A DNA stretch of 64,000 nucleotides from Flavobacterium psychrophilum (GCA_945860385.1 CAMAQD010000003.1:97914-161913); one strand, 5' to 3'. Shown: positions 17,069 through 24,697, counted from the first letter of the stretch. Notes: generated by a model not told the origin, from the sequence alone. A program made the numbers and translations.

Positions 17069-18844
17069 ATGGATACCATTAGCATAAAAATCGACAATAA
17101 GAATTTTCAGGTTGAAAAAGGAACCACAATATTGGATGCTGCCAAAAGCGTGGGGATTAATATTCCAACCTTGTGTTATATGCACTTACACGATTTAAAC
17201 ACGACTCACAATCCAACTGGTTGCCGAATCTGTGTCGTAGAAGTCGTCGGTCGTAAAAATTTAGTTCCCGCTTGCGCCACGGAATGTCTACCCGGAATGG
17301 AAATAAAAAACCAAACCATCAGAGTATTAAACAGTAGAAAAACTATATTAGAACTTATCCTGAGTGATCATCCGACTGATTGCTTGATTTGTGCCAAAAA
17401 TGGAGATTGCGATCTTCAAAGTATGGCGCAACAAATGGGCATTCGCGAGATACATTACAAGGGTGAACAATCTCATTATATCAAAGATACCTCACCTGCC
17501 ATCAAAAGAGATATGGACAAATGTATCGGTTGCCGAAGATGCTTGACGATGTGCAATGAAGTTCAGACTGTTGGAGCTTTATCAGCTATTAACAGAGGAT
17601 TTATGTCGGTTGTTGCTCCGGCTTTTCAAATGAATTTAGAAGATAGCGTTTGTACATATTGTGGTCAATGTGTGGCGGTTTGTCCAACGGCAGCTTTGAC
17701 CGAAGTCGACCATACTAATTTAGTAATTAGAGCACTTGCTGACCCTACTAAAACCGTTGTTGTGCAAACTGCACCTGCTGTCAGAGTAGCTTTAGGCGAA
17801 GAATTTGGTTTTGAACCAGGCACAATTGTTACCGGAAAAATGACCGCAGCTTTAAAAGATATGGGTTTCAATTATGTATTTGATACAAATTTTGCCGCCG
17901 ACCTTACCATTATGGAAGAAGCAACGGAACTTCTCGACCGATTGACAAGACATATCAATGGTGATACAACGGTAAAATTGCCTTTACTAACTTCTTGTTG
18001 TCCTGCTTGGGTGAATTTCTTTGAGCATCAGTTTCCAGATATGAAAGATATTCCCTCAACGGCTCGTTCCCCTCAACAGATGTTTGGTGCTATTGCAAAA
18101 ACCTATTTTGCCGATAAATTAGGCATCAAACGAGAAAATATGGTTGTAGTTTCTATCATGCCTTGTCTTGCAAAAAAATACGAATGCAGCCGAGATGAAT
18201 TTAAAACAAATGGAAACCCTGATGTCGATTACGTTTTATCAACCAGAGAATTAGCCCGATTAATCAAGCAAGCCAGTATCGATTTTAATAGTTTAACGCC
18301 TGTAGAATTTGATCATCCAATGGGAGAATCCTCTGGAGCCGGAGCAATTTTTGGCACAACTGGAGGCGTCATTGAAGCCGCTGTAAGAACTGCTTATGAA
18401 ACTTTCACAAAACAAAAATTAGATAAAGTCGATTTCAAACAATTGAGAGGAATGGATTGGATTAGAGAATCAACTATTGATTTCAATGGAACCCCAATCA
18501 AAATTGGAATTGCACACGGTTTGGGCAAAGCCCGCAAATTGTTACAGGAAATTAAAGATGGAAAATCGCAATATCATGCCATTGAAATTATGGCTTGTCC
18601 CGGCGGATGTATTGGTGGCGGAGGTCAGCCTTTGCATCATGGAGATTCCAATATTTTATTGGCCAGACAAAAAGCATTGTATGCTGAGGATAAAGCAAAA
18701 GTCATTCGGAAATCTCACGAAAACCCTTCCATTCAAAAGTTGTACGAGGAGTTTTTGGAAAAACCGATGAGCGAAAAAGCGCATCATTTGTTGCACACTA
18801 GTTATTTTGACAGAAGTACTCACGTGGAAATTACCAAAGATTAA
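17069..18844 (+). CDS. hydA: [FeFe]-hydrogenase catalytic subunit HydA (group A, NAD(H)-linked)
   Basis: A 591-residue multi-cluster hydrogenase, no signal peptide, so cytoplasmic. In order: N-terminal [2Fe-2S] (C36, C52, C55, C69), an HC3 [4Fe-4S] site (H101, C105, C108, C114), and a two-cluster ferredoxin domain (CIGCRRCLTMC; CTYCGQCVAVC). The H-cluster domain has all three signatures: L1 TSCCPAW, L2 MPCLAKKYE and L3 ACPGGCIGGGGQP. The C-terminal small-subunit region is fused. The form is that of HydA in trimeric or tetrameric HydABC enzymes. It should make or use H2 with electrons from HydB/HydC. No missing ligand is apparent. Confidence 0.96.
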   Translation: MDTISIKIDNKNFQVEKGTTILDAAKSVGINIPTLCYMHLHDLNTTHNPTGCRICVVEVVGRKNLVPACATECLPGMEIKNQTIRVLNSRKTILELILSDHPTDCLICAKNGDCDLQSMAQQMGIREIHYKGEQSHYIKDTSPAIKRDMDKCIGCRRCLTMCNEVQTVGALSAINRGFMSVVAPAFQMNLEDSVCTYCGQCVAVCPTAALTEVDHTNLVIRALADPTKTVVVQTAPAVRVALGEEFGFEPGTIVTGKMTAALKDMGFNYVFDTNFAADLTIMEEATELLDRLTRHINGDTTVKLPLLTSCCPAWVNFFEHQFPDMKDIPSTARSPQQMFGAIAKTYFADKLGIKRENMVVVSIMPCLAKKYECSRDEFKTNGNPDVDYVLSTRELARLIKQASIDFNSLTPVEFDHPMGESSGAGAIFGTTGGVIEAAVRTAYETFTKQKLDKVDFKQLRGMDWIRESTIDFNGTPIKIGIAHGLGKARKLLQEIKDGKSQYHAIEIMACPGGCIGGGGQPLHHGDSNILLARQKALYAEDKAKVIRKSHENPSIQKLYEEFLEKPMSEKAHHLLHTSYFDRSTHVEITKD

Positions 18845-18875
18845 TTTAGGATTCGATAATTAAAATAGTAAAGCA

Positions 18876-19346
18876 ATGATGACAATATGCGAAAGTAATG
18901 TCGCCAAAATAGAAGCCATTTGTAAAGAATTTAATCACGATAAAGGAGAATTAATCAATGTGTTGCACCAAACGCAAAACACTTTTGGCTATTTACCCGA
19001 GGATGTGCAGGAAATTATTGCCGAAAACCTGCATACTTCATTGGCTCATGTTTATGGTGTGGTTTCATTTTATTCTTTTTTCACAATGACTCCGATGGGG
19101 AAACATCCCATAAATATTTGCAAAGGAACTGCCTGTTATGTTAGAGGTGCCGAAAAAATAATCGATGAGTTTAAAGCATTATTGGATATCAATATTGGAG
19201 AAACTACAAAAGACGAAAAGTTCTCATTGAGTAGTCTCAGATGTATTGGCGCCTGCGGATTAGCACCAGTAGTATTGATAGGCGACAAAGTGTATGGTCG
19301 TGTTACGCTTGATAGTGTAAAAGAAATTCTGGATGAATATCAATGA
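18876..19346 (+). CDS. hydC: NuoE-like [2Fe-2S] subunit HydC of the hydrogenase
   Basis: A 156-residue NuoE-type subunit: a helical N-terminal part (YLPEDVQEIIAENLHTSLAHVYGVVSFY) and a thioredoxin-like [2Fe-2S] domain with the full four-cysteine pattern, CKGTAC and RCIGAC. It completes the HydABC complex and passes electrons between flavin and HydA. It begins 31 bp after hydA and is the last gene of the operon. The first two codons are both ATG and either may be used. Confidence 0.92.
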   Translation: MMTICESNVAKIEAICKEFNHDKGELINVLHQTQNTFGYLPEDVQEIIAENLHTSLAHVYGVVSFYSFFTMTPMGKHPINICKGTACYVRGAEKIIDEFKALLDINIGETTKDEKFSLSSLRCIGACGLAPVVLIGDKVYGRVTLDSVKEILDEYQ

Positions 19347-19373
19347 CTAAAAGAGGATAAGGTATTAAATATC

Positions 19374-19410
19374 AAGACCTTTGAAATTATCAAAAACTTC
19401 AAAGGTCTTG
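19374..19410. terminator. Hairpin between the hyd and vor operons
   Basis: A stem with CAAGACC on the left and TTCAAAGGTCTTG (19398-19410) on the right sits between the stop codons of the converging hydC and vorC genes. T tracts on both sides are weak, so termination efficiency is uncertain. Confidence 0.5.
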
Positions 19411-19458
19411 TTTAAAAAATCAATGGGTTACTAATTCAAAATGATTTTTAATATTATT

Positions 19459-20028
19459 TTAAAGCTGTAAAACAGGTTCCACAACTTTATAAGGAACAAT
19501 GCTATTCATTCCCATTGTAATCGCTTCGAGATTTAAAGGAATTAAGTGATGATAACGTTCAGAGATGGATTTTTTCAAGCCTTCAATCACATTTTCAATT
19601 TTTATTACGGGTTTTTCTTTTAAAAAACCTCCTAAAATCACCATATTAAAGATTTTTTTATTTCCCATTTCGGCCGCTAATTTTGTGCCTTCTATCTGGA
19701 AAATTTTAATATCAGTTCTTGTAGGATGGTGAGTAATTCCGTTAGGATCATAAATTAAAACACCACCCGGTTTTACAGATTCCTCAAATTTATCCATCGA
19801 TTGTTGGTTTAAAATAATCGCGGTATCAACAATTTTCAAATATGGAGAACTTATTCTTTCGTCACTTAAAATTACGGTAACATTGGCTGTTCCTCCCCGC
19901 ATTTCGGGGCCATAAGAGGGTAACCAACTCACTTCCTGATCTTGCATTATTCCAGAATAGGCCAAAATTTTTCCCATTGACAATACTCCTTGCCCACCAA
20001 AACCTGCGATAATTATTTCTTCAGTCAT
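19459..20028 (-). CDS. vorC: 2-oxoacid:ferredoxin oxidoreductase, gamma subunit
   Basis: A 189-residue subunit of the POR/KOR gamma family, opening with EIIIAGFGGQGVLSMGKILAYSG, the glycine-rich pattern of these subunits. WLPSYGPEMRGGTA follows. It closes the four-gene operon, starting three bases after the beta-subunit stop. With VorA, VorB and VorD it should oxidise a 2-oxoacid with CoA to acyl-CoA, CO2 and reduced ferredoxin. Substrate (branched-chain 2-oxoacid, 2-oxoglutarate or another) cannot be told from this subunit. The symbol follows the VOR-type gene order and is tentative. Confidence 0.8.
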   Translation of the reverse strand: MTEEIIIAGFGGQGVLSMGKILAYSGIMQDQEVSWLPSYGPEMRGGTANVTVILSDERISSPYLKIVDTAIILNQQSMDKFEESVKPGGVLIYDPNGITHHPTRTDIKIFQIEGTKLAAEMGNKKIFNMVILGGFLKEKPVIKIENVIEGLKKSISERYHHLIPLNLEAITMGMNSIVPYKVVEPVLQL

Positions 20029-20031
20029 GAT

Positions 20032-20808
20032 TTATACTTTTAATTTACCCTCCACTTTTATATCCCCAAGAGGGAAATAAGGAAACATATTTTCAACCAT
20101 CCAATCATTAGCTTCATTAGGAGTCATTTTCCATCCCGAATTACAATTAGAAAGGATTTCGATAAAGGAGAGTCCTTTTTTCAATCTAGTGTTTTCGAAT
20201 GCTTGTTTGATCGCTATTTTGGCTTTTCGAACGTGTTTATGAGTATGAAGAGCGTGGCGACTTACCGAATAAACTCCGGGAAGATTCGCAATTAATTCGG
20301 TTATTTTTAAGGGCGAACCCATTGAAGCGATTTCTCTTCCATAAGGTGAAGTCGAAGATTTCATCCCTTCAAGAGTGGTTGGTGCCATTTGTCCTCCAGT
20401 CATTCCGTAAATACCATTATTGATAAAAAAGATGACCATATTTTCGCCTCTGTTGCAAGCGTGAATCGTTTCGGCAGTTCCAATAGCAGCTAAATCACCA
20501 TCACCTTGATAGGTAAAAACATATTTTTCCGGCCAGGTTCTTACGACCGATGTAGCGACAGCAGGCGCTCGCCCATGTGCCGCTTGAATCATATCGATAT
20601 TCATAAAATCATATGCCAGAACAGAACAACCAACAGGCGCAATGCCAATGGTATCCTCTGAAATACCCATTTCATCAATGACTTCCATAATTAAATTATT
20701 GGCCGTTCCGTGACCGCAACCCGGACAATACGACAAGGCATTTCCTGTCATTAATTGTGATTTACAGAATACTTGATTCTCTGGTTTTATAATGTCTAAA
20801 ACTTCCAT
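20032..20808 (-). CDS. vorA: 2-oxoacid:ferredoxin oxidoreductase, beta (TPP) subunit
   Basis: A 258-residue thiamine-pyrophosphate subunit. YCPGCGHGTANN near residue 28 is the family N-terminal motif with two cluster-ligating cysteines. GDGDLAAIGTAETIHA then NNGIYGMTGGQMAP is the TPP/Mg site, and SNCNSGWKMTP is typical of the C-terminal part. The chosen start at 20808 overlaps the end of the alpha gene by 47 bases. A later ATG (20751) would remove KPENQVF, which belongs to the conserved N-terminus, so the long form is preferred. Symbol tentative as for the other subunits. Confidence 0.85.
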   Translation of the reverse strand: MEVLDIIKPENQVFCKSQLMTGNALSYCPGCGHGTANNLIMEVIDEMGISEDTIGIAPVGCSVLAYDFMNIDMIQAAHGRAPAVATSVVRTWPEKYVFTYQGDGDLAAIGTAETIHACNRGENMVIFFINNGIYGMTGGQMAPTTLEGMKSSTSPYGREIASMGSPLKITELIANLPGVYSVSRHALHTHKHVRKAKIAIKQAFENTRLKKGLSFIEILSNCNSGWKMTPNEANDWMVENMFPYFPLGDIKVEGKLKV

Positions 20809-21886
20809 TGTTGATGATTTTTTGTTCTAAAGCTGCTACAATTTCTTCGGGAGTATGAATAATTCCTCCTGTTCTTCCAAAGTGTTCTACTGGCACTTTG
20901 TGTTCAACCGAAAGTCTTACATCTTCTACCATTTGACCTGCATTGAGTTCTACACTTAGAATTCCTTTGACTTGGTCAGCCAATTCGAATAATTCTTGTT
21001 TTGGAAAAGGGAATAATGTTATTGGTCGCAATAAACCCACTTTTATTCCTTTGGCTCTTGCCAATTCAACTGCTTTTTGTGAAATCCTAGCACTTGAACC
21101 ATAAGCCACTAAAAGGTATTCAGCATCTTCACAATTTATTTTTTCAAATCGCAAATCTTCTTTCTCCATTTGCGCGTATTTCTTTTGCAATCTGTGCACT
21201 CTGGCTTCCATTTTTTCGGATTGCAAATCGAGAGAGGTAATAATATTGCGTTCTCTCCCTTTTCTGCCAGTCACTGCCCAATCTCCGTATTTTTCGATTA
21301 ATTCTGCATCGGTTAATCTCGGTTTTTGGTCCTTTAAAACCACTTTTTCCATCATTTGACCAATTAATCCATCGGAAAGGATCAACACTGGAGCACGATA
21401 TTTAAAGGCTATATCAAAAGCATCTTCAACAAAATCGGCCATTTCCTGAACCGATGCTGGTGCTAAAACATACAGTTTATAATCGCCGTGTCCTCCTCCT
21501 TTTACGGATTGAAAATAATCGGCTTGCGAAGGTTGTATCGTTCCTAAACCAGGTCCACCACGAACCACATTTACGATTACGGCGGGCAATTCGGCTCCAG
21601 CCAAATAAGAAATTCCTTCCAATTTCAAAGAAATTCCTGGGCTTGAAGACGAGGTTAATGCTTTTTTACCAGTACTTGCCGCTCCATAAACCATGTTGAT
21701 AGCTGCTATTTCGCTTTCGGCTTGTAAAACAACCATACCAGTTCTGTTTTCAGGACGTTCGGTCATTAAATATTCAATAATTTCTGTTTGTGGAGTAATT
21801 GGATAACCAAAATACGCATCAACGCCTGCTCTAATTGCAGCTTCGGCTAATGCTTCGTTTCCTTTCATCAATTTTAATTCAGACAT
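20762..21886 (-). CDS. vorB: 2-oxoacid:ferredoxin oxidoreductase, alpha subunit (VorB type)
   Basis: A 374-residue alpha subunit with the pyrimidine-binding fold: LMKGNEALAEAAIRAGVDAYFGYPITPQTE at the start, GAASTGKKALTSSSSPGISL, and RGGPGLGTIQPSQADYFQSVKGG. The later domain includes LLVAYGSSARI and LRPITLFPFP. These are hallmarks of the VOR/KOR alpha family, and the closest type name in databases is 3-methyl-2-oxobutanoate dehydrogenase subunit VorB. It lies 20 bp after vorD and overlaps vorA by 47 bp, implying coupled translation. It supplies part of the active site with VorA. Confidence 0.85.
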   Translation of the reverse strand: MSELKLMKGNEALAEAAIRAGVDAYFGYPITPQTEIIEYLMTERPENRTGMVVLQAESEIAAINMVYGAASTGKKALTSSSSPGISLKLEGISYLAGAELPAVIVNVVRGGPGLGTIQPSQADYFQSVKGGGHGDYKLYVLAPASVQEMADFVEDAFDIAFKYRAPVLILSDGLIGQMMEKVVLKDQKPRLTDAELIEKYGDWAVTGRKGRERNIITSLDLQSEKMEARVHRLQKKYAQMEKEDLRFEKINCEDAEYLLVAYGSSARISQKAVELARAKGIKVGLLRPITLFPFPKQELFELADQVKGILSVELNAGQMVEDVRLSVEHKVPVEHFGRTGGIIHTPEEIVAALEQKIINNGSFRHYKTRESSIL

Positions 21887-21906
21887 TATTTTAAAGGTAT
21901 AAATGG

Positions 21907-22137
21907 TTATGTTGTAACTTTCACGCGATAAACTGTGATGGCCCTGTCAGGACAAACAGTACCGCAATTAGTGCAACCGTTACAAGCTTCAGGGTTTTTC
22001 ATATAGGCATAATGATAGCCTTTTCTGTTGACGTCATTTGACATGCCAATCACATTTTCCTGGCAGACAGGAATACAAACTTCACAGCCTTTGCAAACTT
22101 GGGTATCTACAACTATAGCTCCTTTTACTTTTGCCAT
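21907..22137 (-). CDS. vorD: 2-oxoacid:ferredoxin oxidoreductase, delta subunit (2x[4Fe-4S] ferredoxin)
   Basis: A 76-residue ferredoxin with two complete [4Fe-4S] motifs, CKGCEVCIPVC and CNGCTNCGTVC followed by P. It is the first gene of the operon and accepts electrons from the TPP site before they reach free ferredoxin. The size and position fit the delta subunit of four-subunit VOR-type enzymes. Confidence 0.85.
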   Translation of the reverse strand: MAKVKGAIVVDTQVCKGCEVCIPVCQENVIGMSNDVNRKGYHYAYMKNPEACNGCTNCGTVCPDRAITVYRVKVTT

Positions 22138-22183
22138 ATCAATAAATTTACATATGATTACTCTATCATAATTTTATTATTCT

Positions 22184-22226
22184 CAAAGATATAGATTATC
22201 TATTGCAATAAAAATGATAAATATCA
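22184..22226 (-). promoter_or_regulatory. vor promoter region: -7 box, 19-bp shared motif and inverted repeat
   Basis: On the minus strand TATCTTTG (plus 22184-22191) matches TAnnTTTG and predicts a leader of about 40 bases to vorD. Ten bases upstream, plus-strand positions 22201-22219 (TATTGCAATAAAAATGATA) are identical to 50675-50693, upstream of pfkA. TGATA-AA-TATCA (22215-22226) is a small inverted repeat overlapping this motif. Confidence 0.5.
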
Positions 22227-22276
22227 TATTTAGCAGACTTCGAGTTAATCAAATTGATGACAATTTTACTATAAAA

Positions 22277-22307
22277 AAACCCACTAAATGCAACATTTAG
22301 TGGGTTT
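22277..22307 (-). terminator. Terminator after the secreted 167-residue protein gene
   Basis: AAACCCACTAAATG (22277-22290) pairs perfectly with CATTTAGTGGGTTT (22294-22307) around a CAA loop. Seven A residues on the plus strand become the U tract for minus-strand transcripts ending at 22352. Confidence 0.85.
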
Positions 22308-22351
22308 CAATATTAAGTTAATGAGGTAACGAGATTAAGAATACATGCAAA

Positions 22352-22855
22352 TTATTTAGCACTAACAATGTTCTGTAAATTCTTTTTAAACTCTGCACTT
22401 TTTTGGGCAGAAATAGTATAAATCACTTCTTTAATTCCTGTAGCGACAGTAATCTGCTTCAAATCCAATTTCAGCGCTAATTCTGGGGGACTGTTCATTT
22501 TGAGTGTACAAGCCCCGTCAAAATAGCCATCATCTTCAATCGTTTCAATTTCAGAAACTTTTGTTCCATCACTAAAAACAGCCGAAATAGTCATTTTATT
22601 ATTTAATGCAGTAGTATAAAAACCATCCATAACCAACATTAAGTGATAGGTGTTTTTCAACTCCGAACCTTTAAACTCGTGTCGGGTGATATTGTATTTT
22701 AATCCTTTAGCTAAAGTTGGAAATTTCACTGTACAATCCAAATCAAAACTTGCCACATCGCCAGCTTGATTAACCGTTGTTACTATTTTTGCTTCTTGGG
22801 CATTTATAATAAAGCTTGTTATTAAGAATGCTAATGATACTGCTAGTTTTCTCAT
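22352..22855 (-). CDS. Secreted protein of unknown function
   Basis: A 167-residue protein with a signal peptide (residues 1-19, IINAQ at the cut). The mature part is rich in beta strands (KIVTTVNQAGDVASFDLDC, TYHLMLVMDGFYT), with two cysteines (in DLDCTV and GACTL) that could pair in the periplasm, and a short helical C-terminus. I do not recognise a family. It begins 14 bp after the transaldolase gene on the same strand and is followed by a strong terminator, so it may be co-transcribed with it, without any functional meaning being evident. Confidence 0.6.
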   Translation of the reverse strand: MRKLAVSLAFLITSFIINAQEAKIVTTVNQAGDVASFDLDCTVKFPTLAKGLKYNITRHEFKGSELKNTYHLMLVMDGFYTTALNNKMTISAVFSDGTKVSEIETIEDDGYFDGACTLKMNSPPELALKLDLKQITVATGIKEVIYTISAQKSAEFKKNLQNIVSAK

Positions 22856-22869
22856 TTGTTATTCAGTTT

Positions 22870-23526
22870 TTATTTATTTCCTTTTTCAAAATCAGCAACA
22901 AACTGTGCCAATCCTATATCCGTCAACGGGTGTTTCAACAAGCCGTAAATAGCCGAAAGTGGTCCGGTAATCACATCAGCACCAATTTTGGCACAATTTA
23001 CAATGTGCATCGTATGACGAACCGAAGCGGCCAGAATTTGAGTTTCGTACCCGTAATTGTCATAAATCAATCTAATCTCTTCAATAAGAGCCAATCCGTC
23101 TGTAGAAACATCGTCTAAACGACCAATAAACGGAGAAACATAAGTAGCACCAGCTTTGGCAGCCAATAAAGCCTGACCTGCTGAAAATACTAAAGTTACA
23201 TTCGTTCTGATTCCTTTATCCGAAAAATATTTGGCAGCCATAACACCTTCTTTGGTCATTGGCAATTTCACCACAATTTGTTCGTGTAAATCAACTAATT
23301 CTTCTCCTTCTCTTACCATTCCTTCAAAATCCAAAGCGTTTACTTCGGCACTTACATCCCCATCTACAAGGTTACAAATGTCAACATAATGCTTCAAAAT
23401 ATTGTTTTTTCCAGTAATTCCTTCCTTCGCCATCAATGTTGGATTGGTAGTAACTCCATCCAAAACGCCTAATGCTTGTGCTTCTTTAATCTGAGCTAAA
23501 TTCGCTGTGTCAATAAAAAATTTCAT
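22870..23526 (-). CDS. tal: Short transaldolase (TalC/FSA subfamily), copy 1
   Basis: A 218-residue (beta/alpha)8 aldolase. Asp6 (FFIDTAN), Glu61 (VSAEV), the Schiff-base Lys87 (VVKLP) and Phe133 ([11 protein letters not shown]) line the active site. In E. coli fructose-6-phosphate aldolase the equivalents of Glu61 and Phe133 are Gln and Tyr. Glu plus Phe is the transaldolase pattern, so I call it transaldolase, although automatic annotation may say Fsa. It transfers dihydroxyacetone units in the non-oxidative pentose phosphate pathway. A paralogue about 83% identical (hand count, 181/218) lies at 62629-63285 next to transketolase. Confidence 0.85.
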   Translation of the reverse strand: MKFFIDTANLAQIKEAQALGVLDGVTTNPTLMAKEGITGKNNILKHYVDICNLVDGDVSAEVNALDFEGMVREGEELVDLHEQIVVKLPMTKEGVMAAKYFSDKGIRTNVTLVFSAGQALLAAKAGATYVSPFIGRLDDVSTDGLALIEEIRLIYDNYGYETQILAASVRHTMHIVNCAKIGADVITGPLSAIYGLLKHPLTDIGLAQFVADFEKGNK

Positions 23527-23560
23527 ATAATTGTGTTTATTTATGTTTTCTGATTATTTT

Positions 23561-23647
23561 GGGCGTGACCCAAGGGTCGGGCTTTCCGTTGCAATCTTTT
23601 ATTTTTTAAGAAAAAAATAAAAGGATTTTCACTTCAATCCCTCACGC
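23561..23647. repeat. Structured intergenic repeat of flavobacterial type
   Basis: The element starts GGGCGTGACCC and ends CTCACGC. The ends GCGTGA and TCACGC are complementary, an inner stem pairs CTTTTATTTTTT with AAAAAATAAAAG, and ACCCAAGGGT makes a small side hairpin. From memory, closely similar GGGCGTG...GGGTCGGGCTTTCCG elements are scattered between genes in many Flavobacterium genomes. It sits between the SDR and transaldolase genes and appears only once here. The tail CTCACGCAAAA recurs at 23698-23708, and CAGCCACTGGCTG (23665-23677) is a separate palindrome. Confidence 0.55.
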
Positions 23648-23720
23648 AAAAGTAAAATACCTTACAGCCACTGGCTGTTCTACTCTTAATCTCAAATCTC
23701 ACGCAAAAATCGGTGCCAAT

Positions 23721-24524
23721 TTACAACTTATAATGATTCATTAGCATTTTTTCATAGACTTTATCAGGAAGAATTCGCTTCAAAACAATCGAGAATTTTT
23801 GCATAAAAGCACCTACCTTATAATGAATTCGTGGGTTTGGATTTTGAATAATTTTATAAACTGCTTCCGCCATTTCATTCGGATTACTGCCACTATCTAA
23901 GTGTTCGTCCATCAATTTCAAAGTATTTCCGTACGGAATTTCGTAAGCTGAATCCTTTATTAAAGGCGCATGAAAACGTCCCGAAGCAATATTCGTAGCA
24001 AAATCGCCTGGAGCCACATTGGTGATCTGGATTCCAAAAGATTGAACTTCCATTCGCAAAGCTTCGGTGATTAATTCCAATGCTCCTTTAGAAGCCGAAT
24101 AAATACCCCGATACGGCAAACCCATATAACCAGCAATAGAAGTGATATTGATTATTAATCCTGATTTCTGAGAACGCATTTGTGGCAAAACGGCTTTCAT
24201 CACTTCAATCGGTCCAAATAAATTAGTCTCAAAATTATTCTTGATTTCTGCTGTCGGAATCTCCTCAATCGGCCCCGTAATTCCAACACCAGCATTATTA
24301 ATAACGATATCCAATCGACCGGAAGCGGCAATAATTTTGGCCACAGCCGTATGAATCGTGTCTGAATTTCGAACGTCTAGAGCGACCAAAGGAAATAGTG
24401 AGTTAAGAATTCTTTCAGGATTTCTGCTGGTTCCATAAACTATAAAACCTTTATGATGCAAAAACTCGCCAATGGACTTCCCTATTCCTGAAGAACCGCC
24501 TGTAATTAGAACTACCTTGTTCAT
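23721..24524 (-). CDS. Short-chain dehydrogenase/reductase (SDR)
   Basis: A 267-residue classical SDR. The Rossmann motif TGGSSGIGKSIG at residues 8-19, the NNAGVG strand, the catalytic Ser (INITSIAG) and the Y-x3-K pair in YSASKGALE are all present. The C-terminal part is somewhat extended (KVGAFMQKFSIVLKRILPDK), as in the group of SDRs acting on hydrophobic alcohols or acyl intermediates. The substrate cannot be assigned. It is transcribed away from the SRP RNA region and separated from the transaldolase gene by the structured repeat. Confidence 0.85.
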   Translation of the reverse strand: MNKVVLITGGSSGIGKSIGEFLHHKGFIVYGTSRNPERILNSLFPLVALDVRNSDTIHTAVAKIIAASGRLDIVINNAGVGITGPIEEIPTAEIKNNFETNLFGPIEVMKAVLPQMRSQKSGLIINITSIAGYMGLPYRGIYSASKGALELITEALRMEVQSFGIQITNVAPGDFATNIASGRFHAPLIKDSAYEIPYGNTLKLMDEHLDSGSNPNEMAEAVYKIIQNPNPRIHYKVGAFMQKFSIVLKRILPDKVYEKMLMNHYKL

Positions 24525-24600
24525 TTTTTGAATTTAGATTTGGGTAAAAATAAAAAAATCTTCCCTAAGGAAGACTACTTTTTGTATAAAATAAAAAAAT

Positions 24601-24693
24601 GGCAAGCGACCTACATCGCACCGCTCAACCACGTACCCTTGCTATGTTCCCATCCTGGGGGATTTTGCAGGAGCTGGTCGTGTAGGACTTGCC
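24601..24693 (-). ncRNA. ffs: Signal recognition particle RNA, small bacterial type
   Basis: Read on the minus strand, GGCAAG (24688-24693) pairs with CTTGCC (24601-24606), and CCTACA pairs with TGTAGG just inside. The apical part carries the SRP domain IV pattern: CCCCCAGG (24654-24661), a GGAA tetraloop (24647-24650) closed by ATG/CAT, then AGCAAGGGTA (24634-24643), the Ffh-binding asymmetric loop. About 93 nt. Together with Ffh it targets nascent membrane proteins. An unrelated open frame runs through it on the plus strand and should not be taken as the start of the cyclase gene. Confidence 0.88.
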
Positions 24694-24697
24694 GGTG

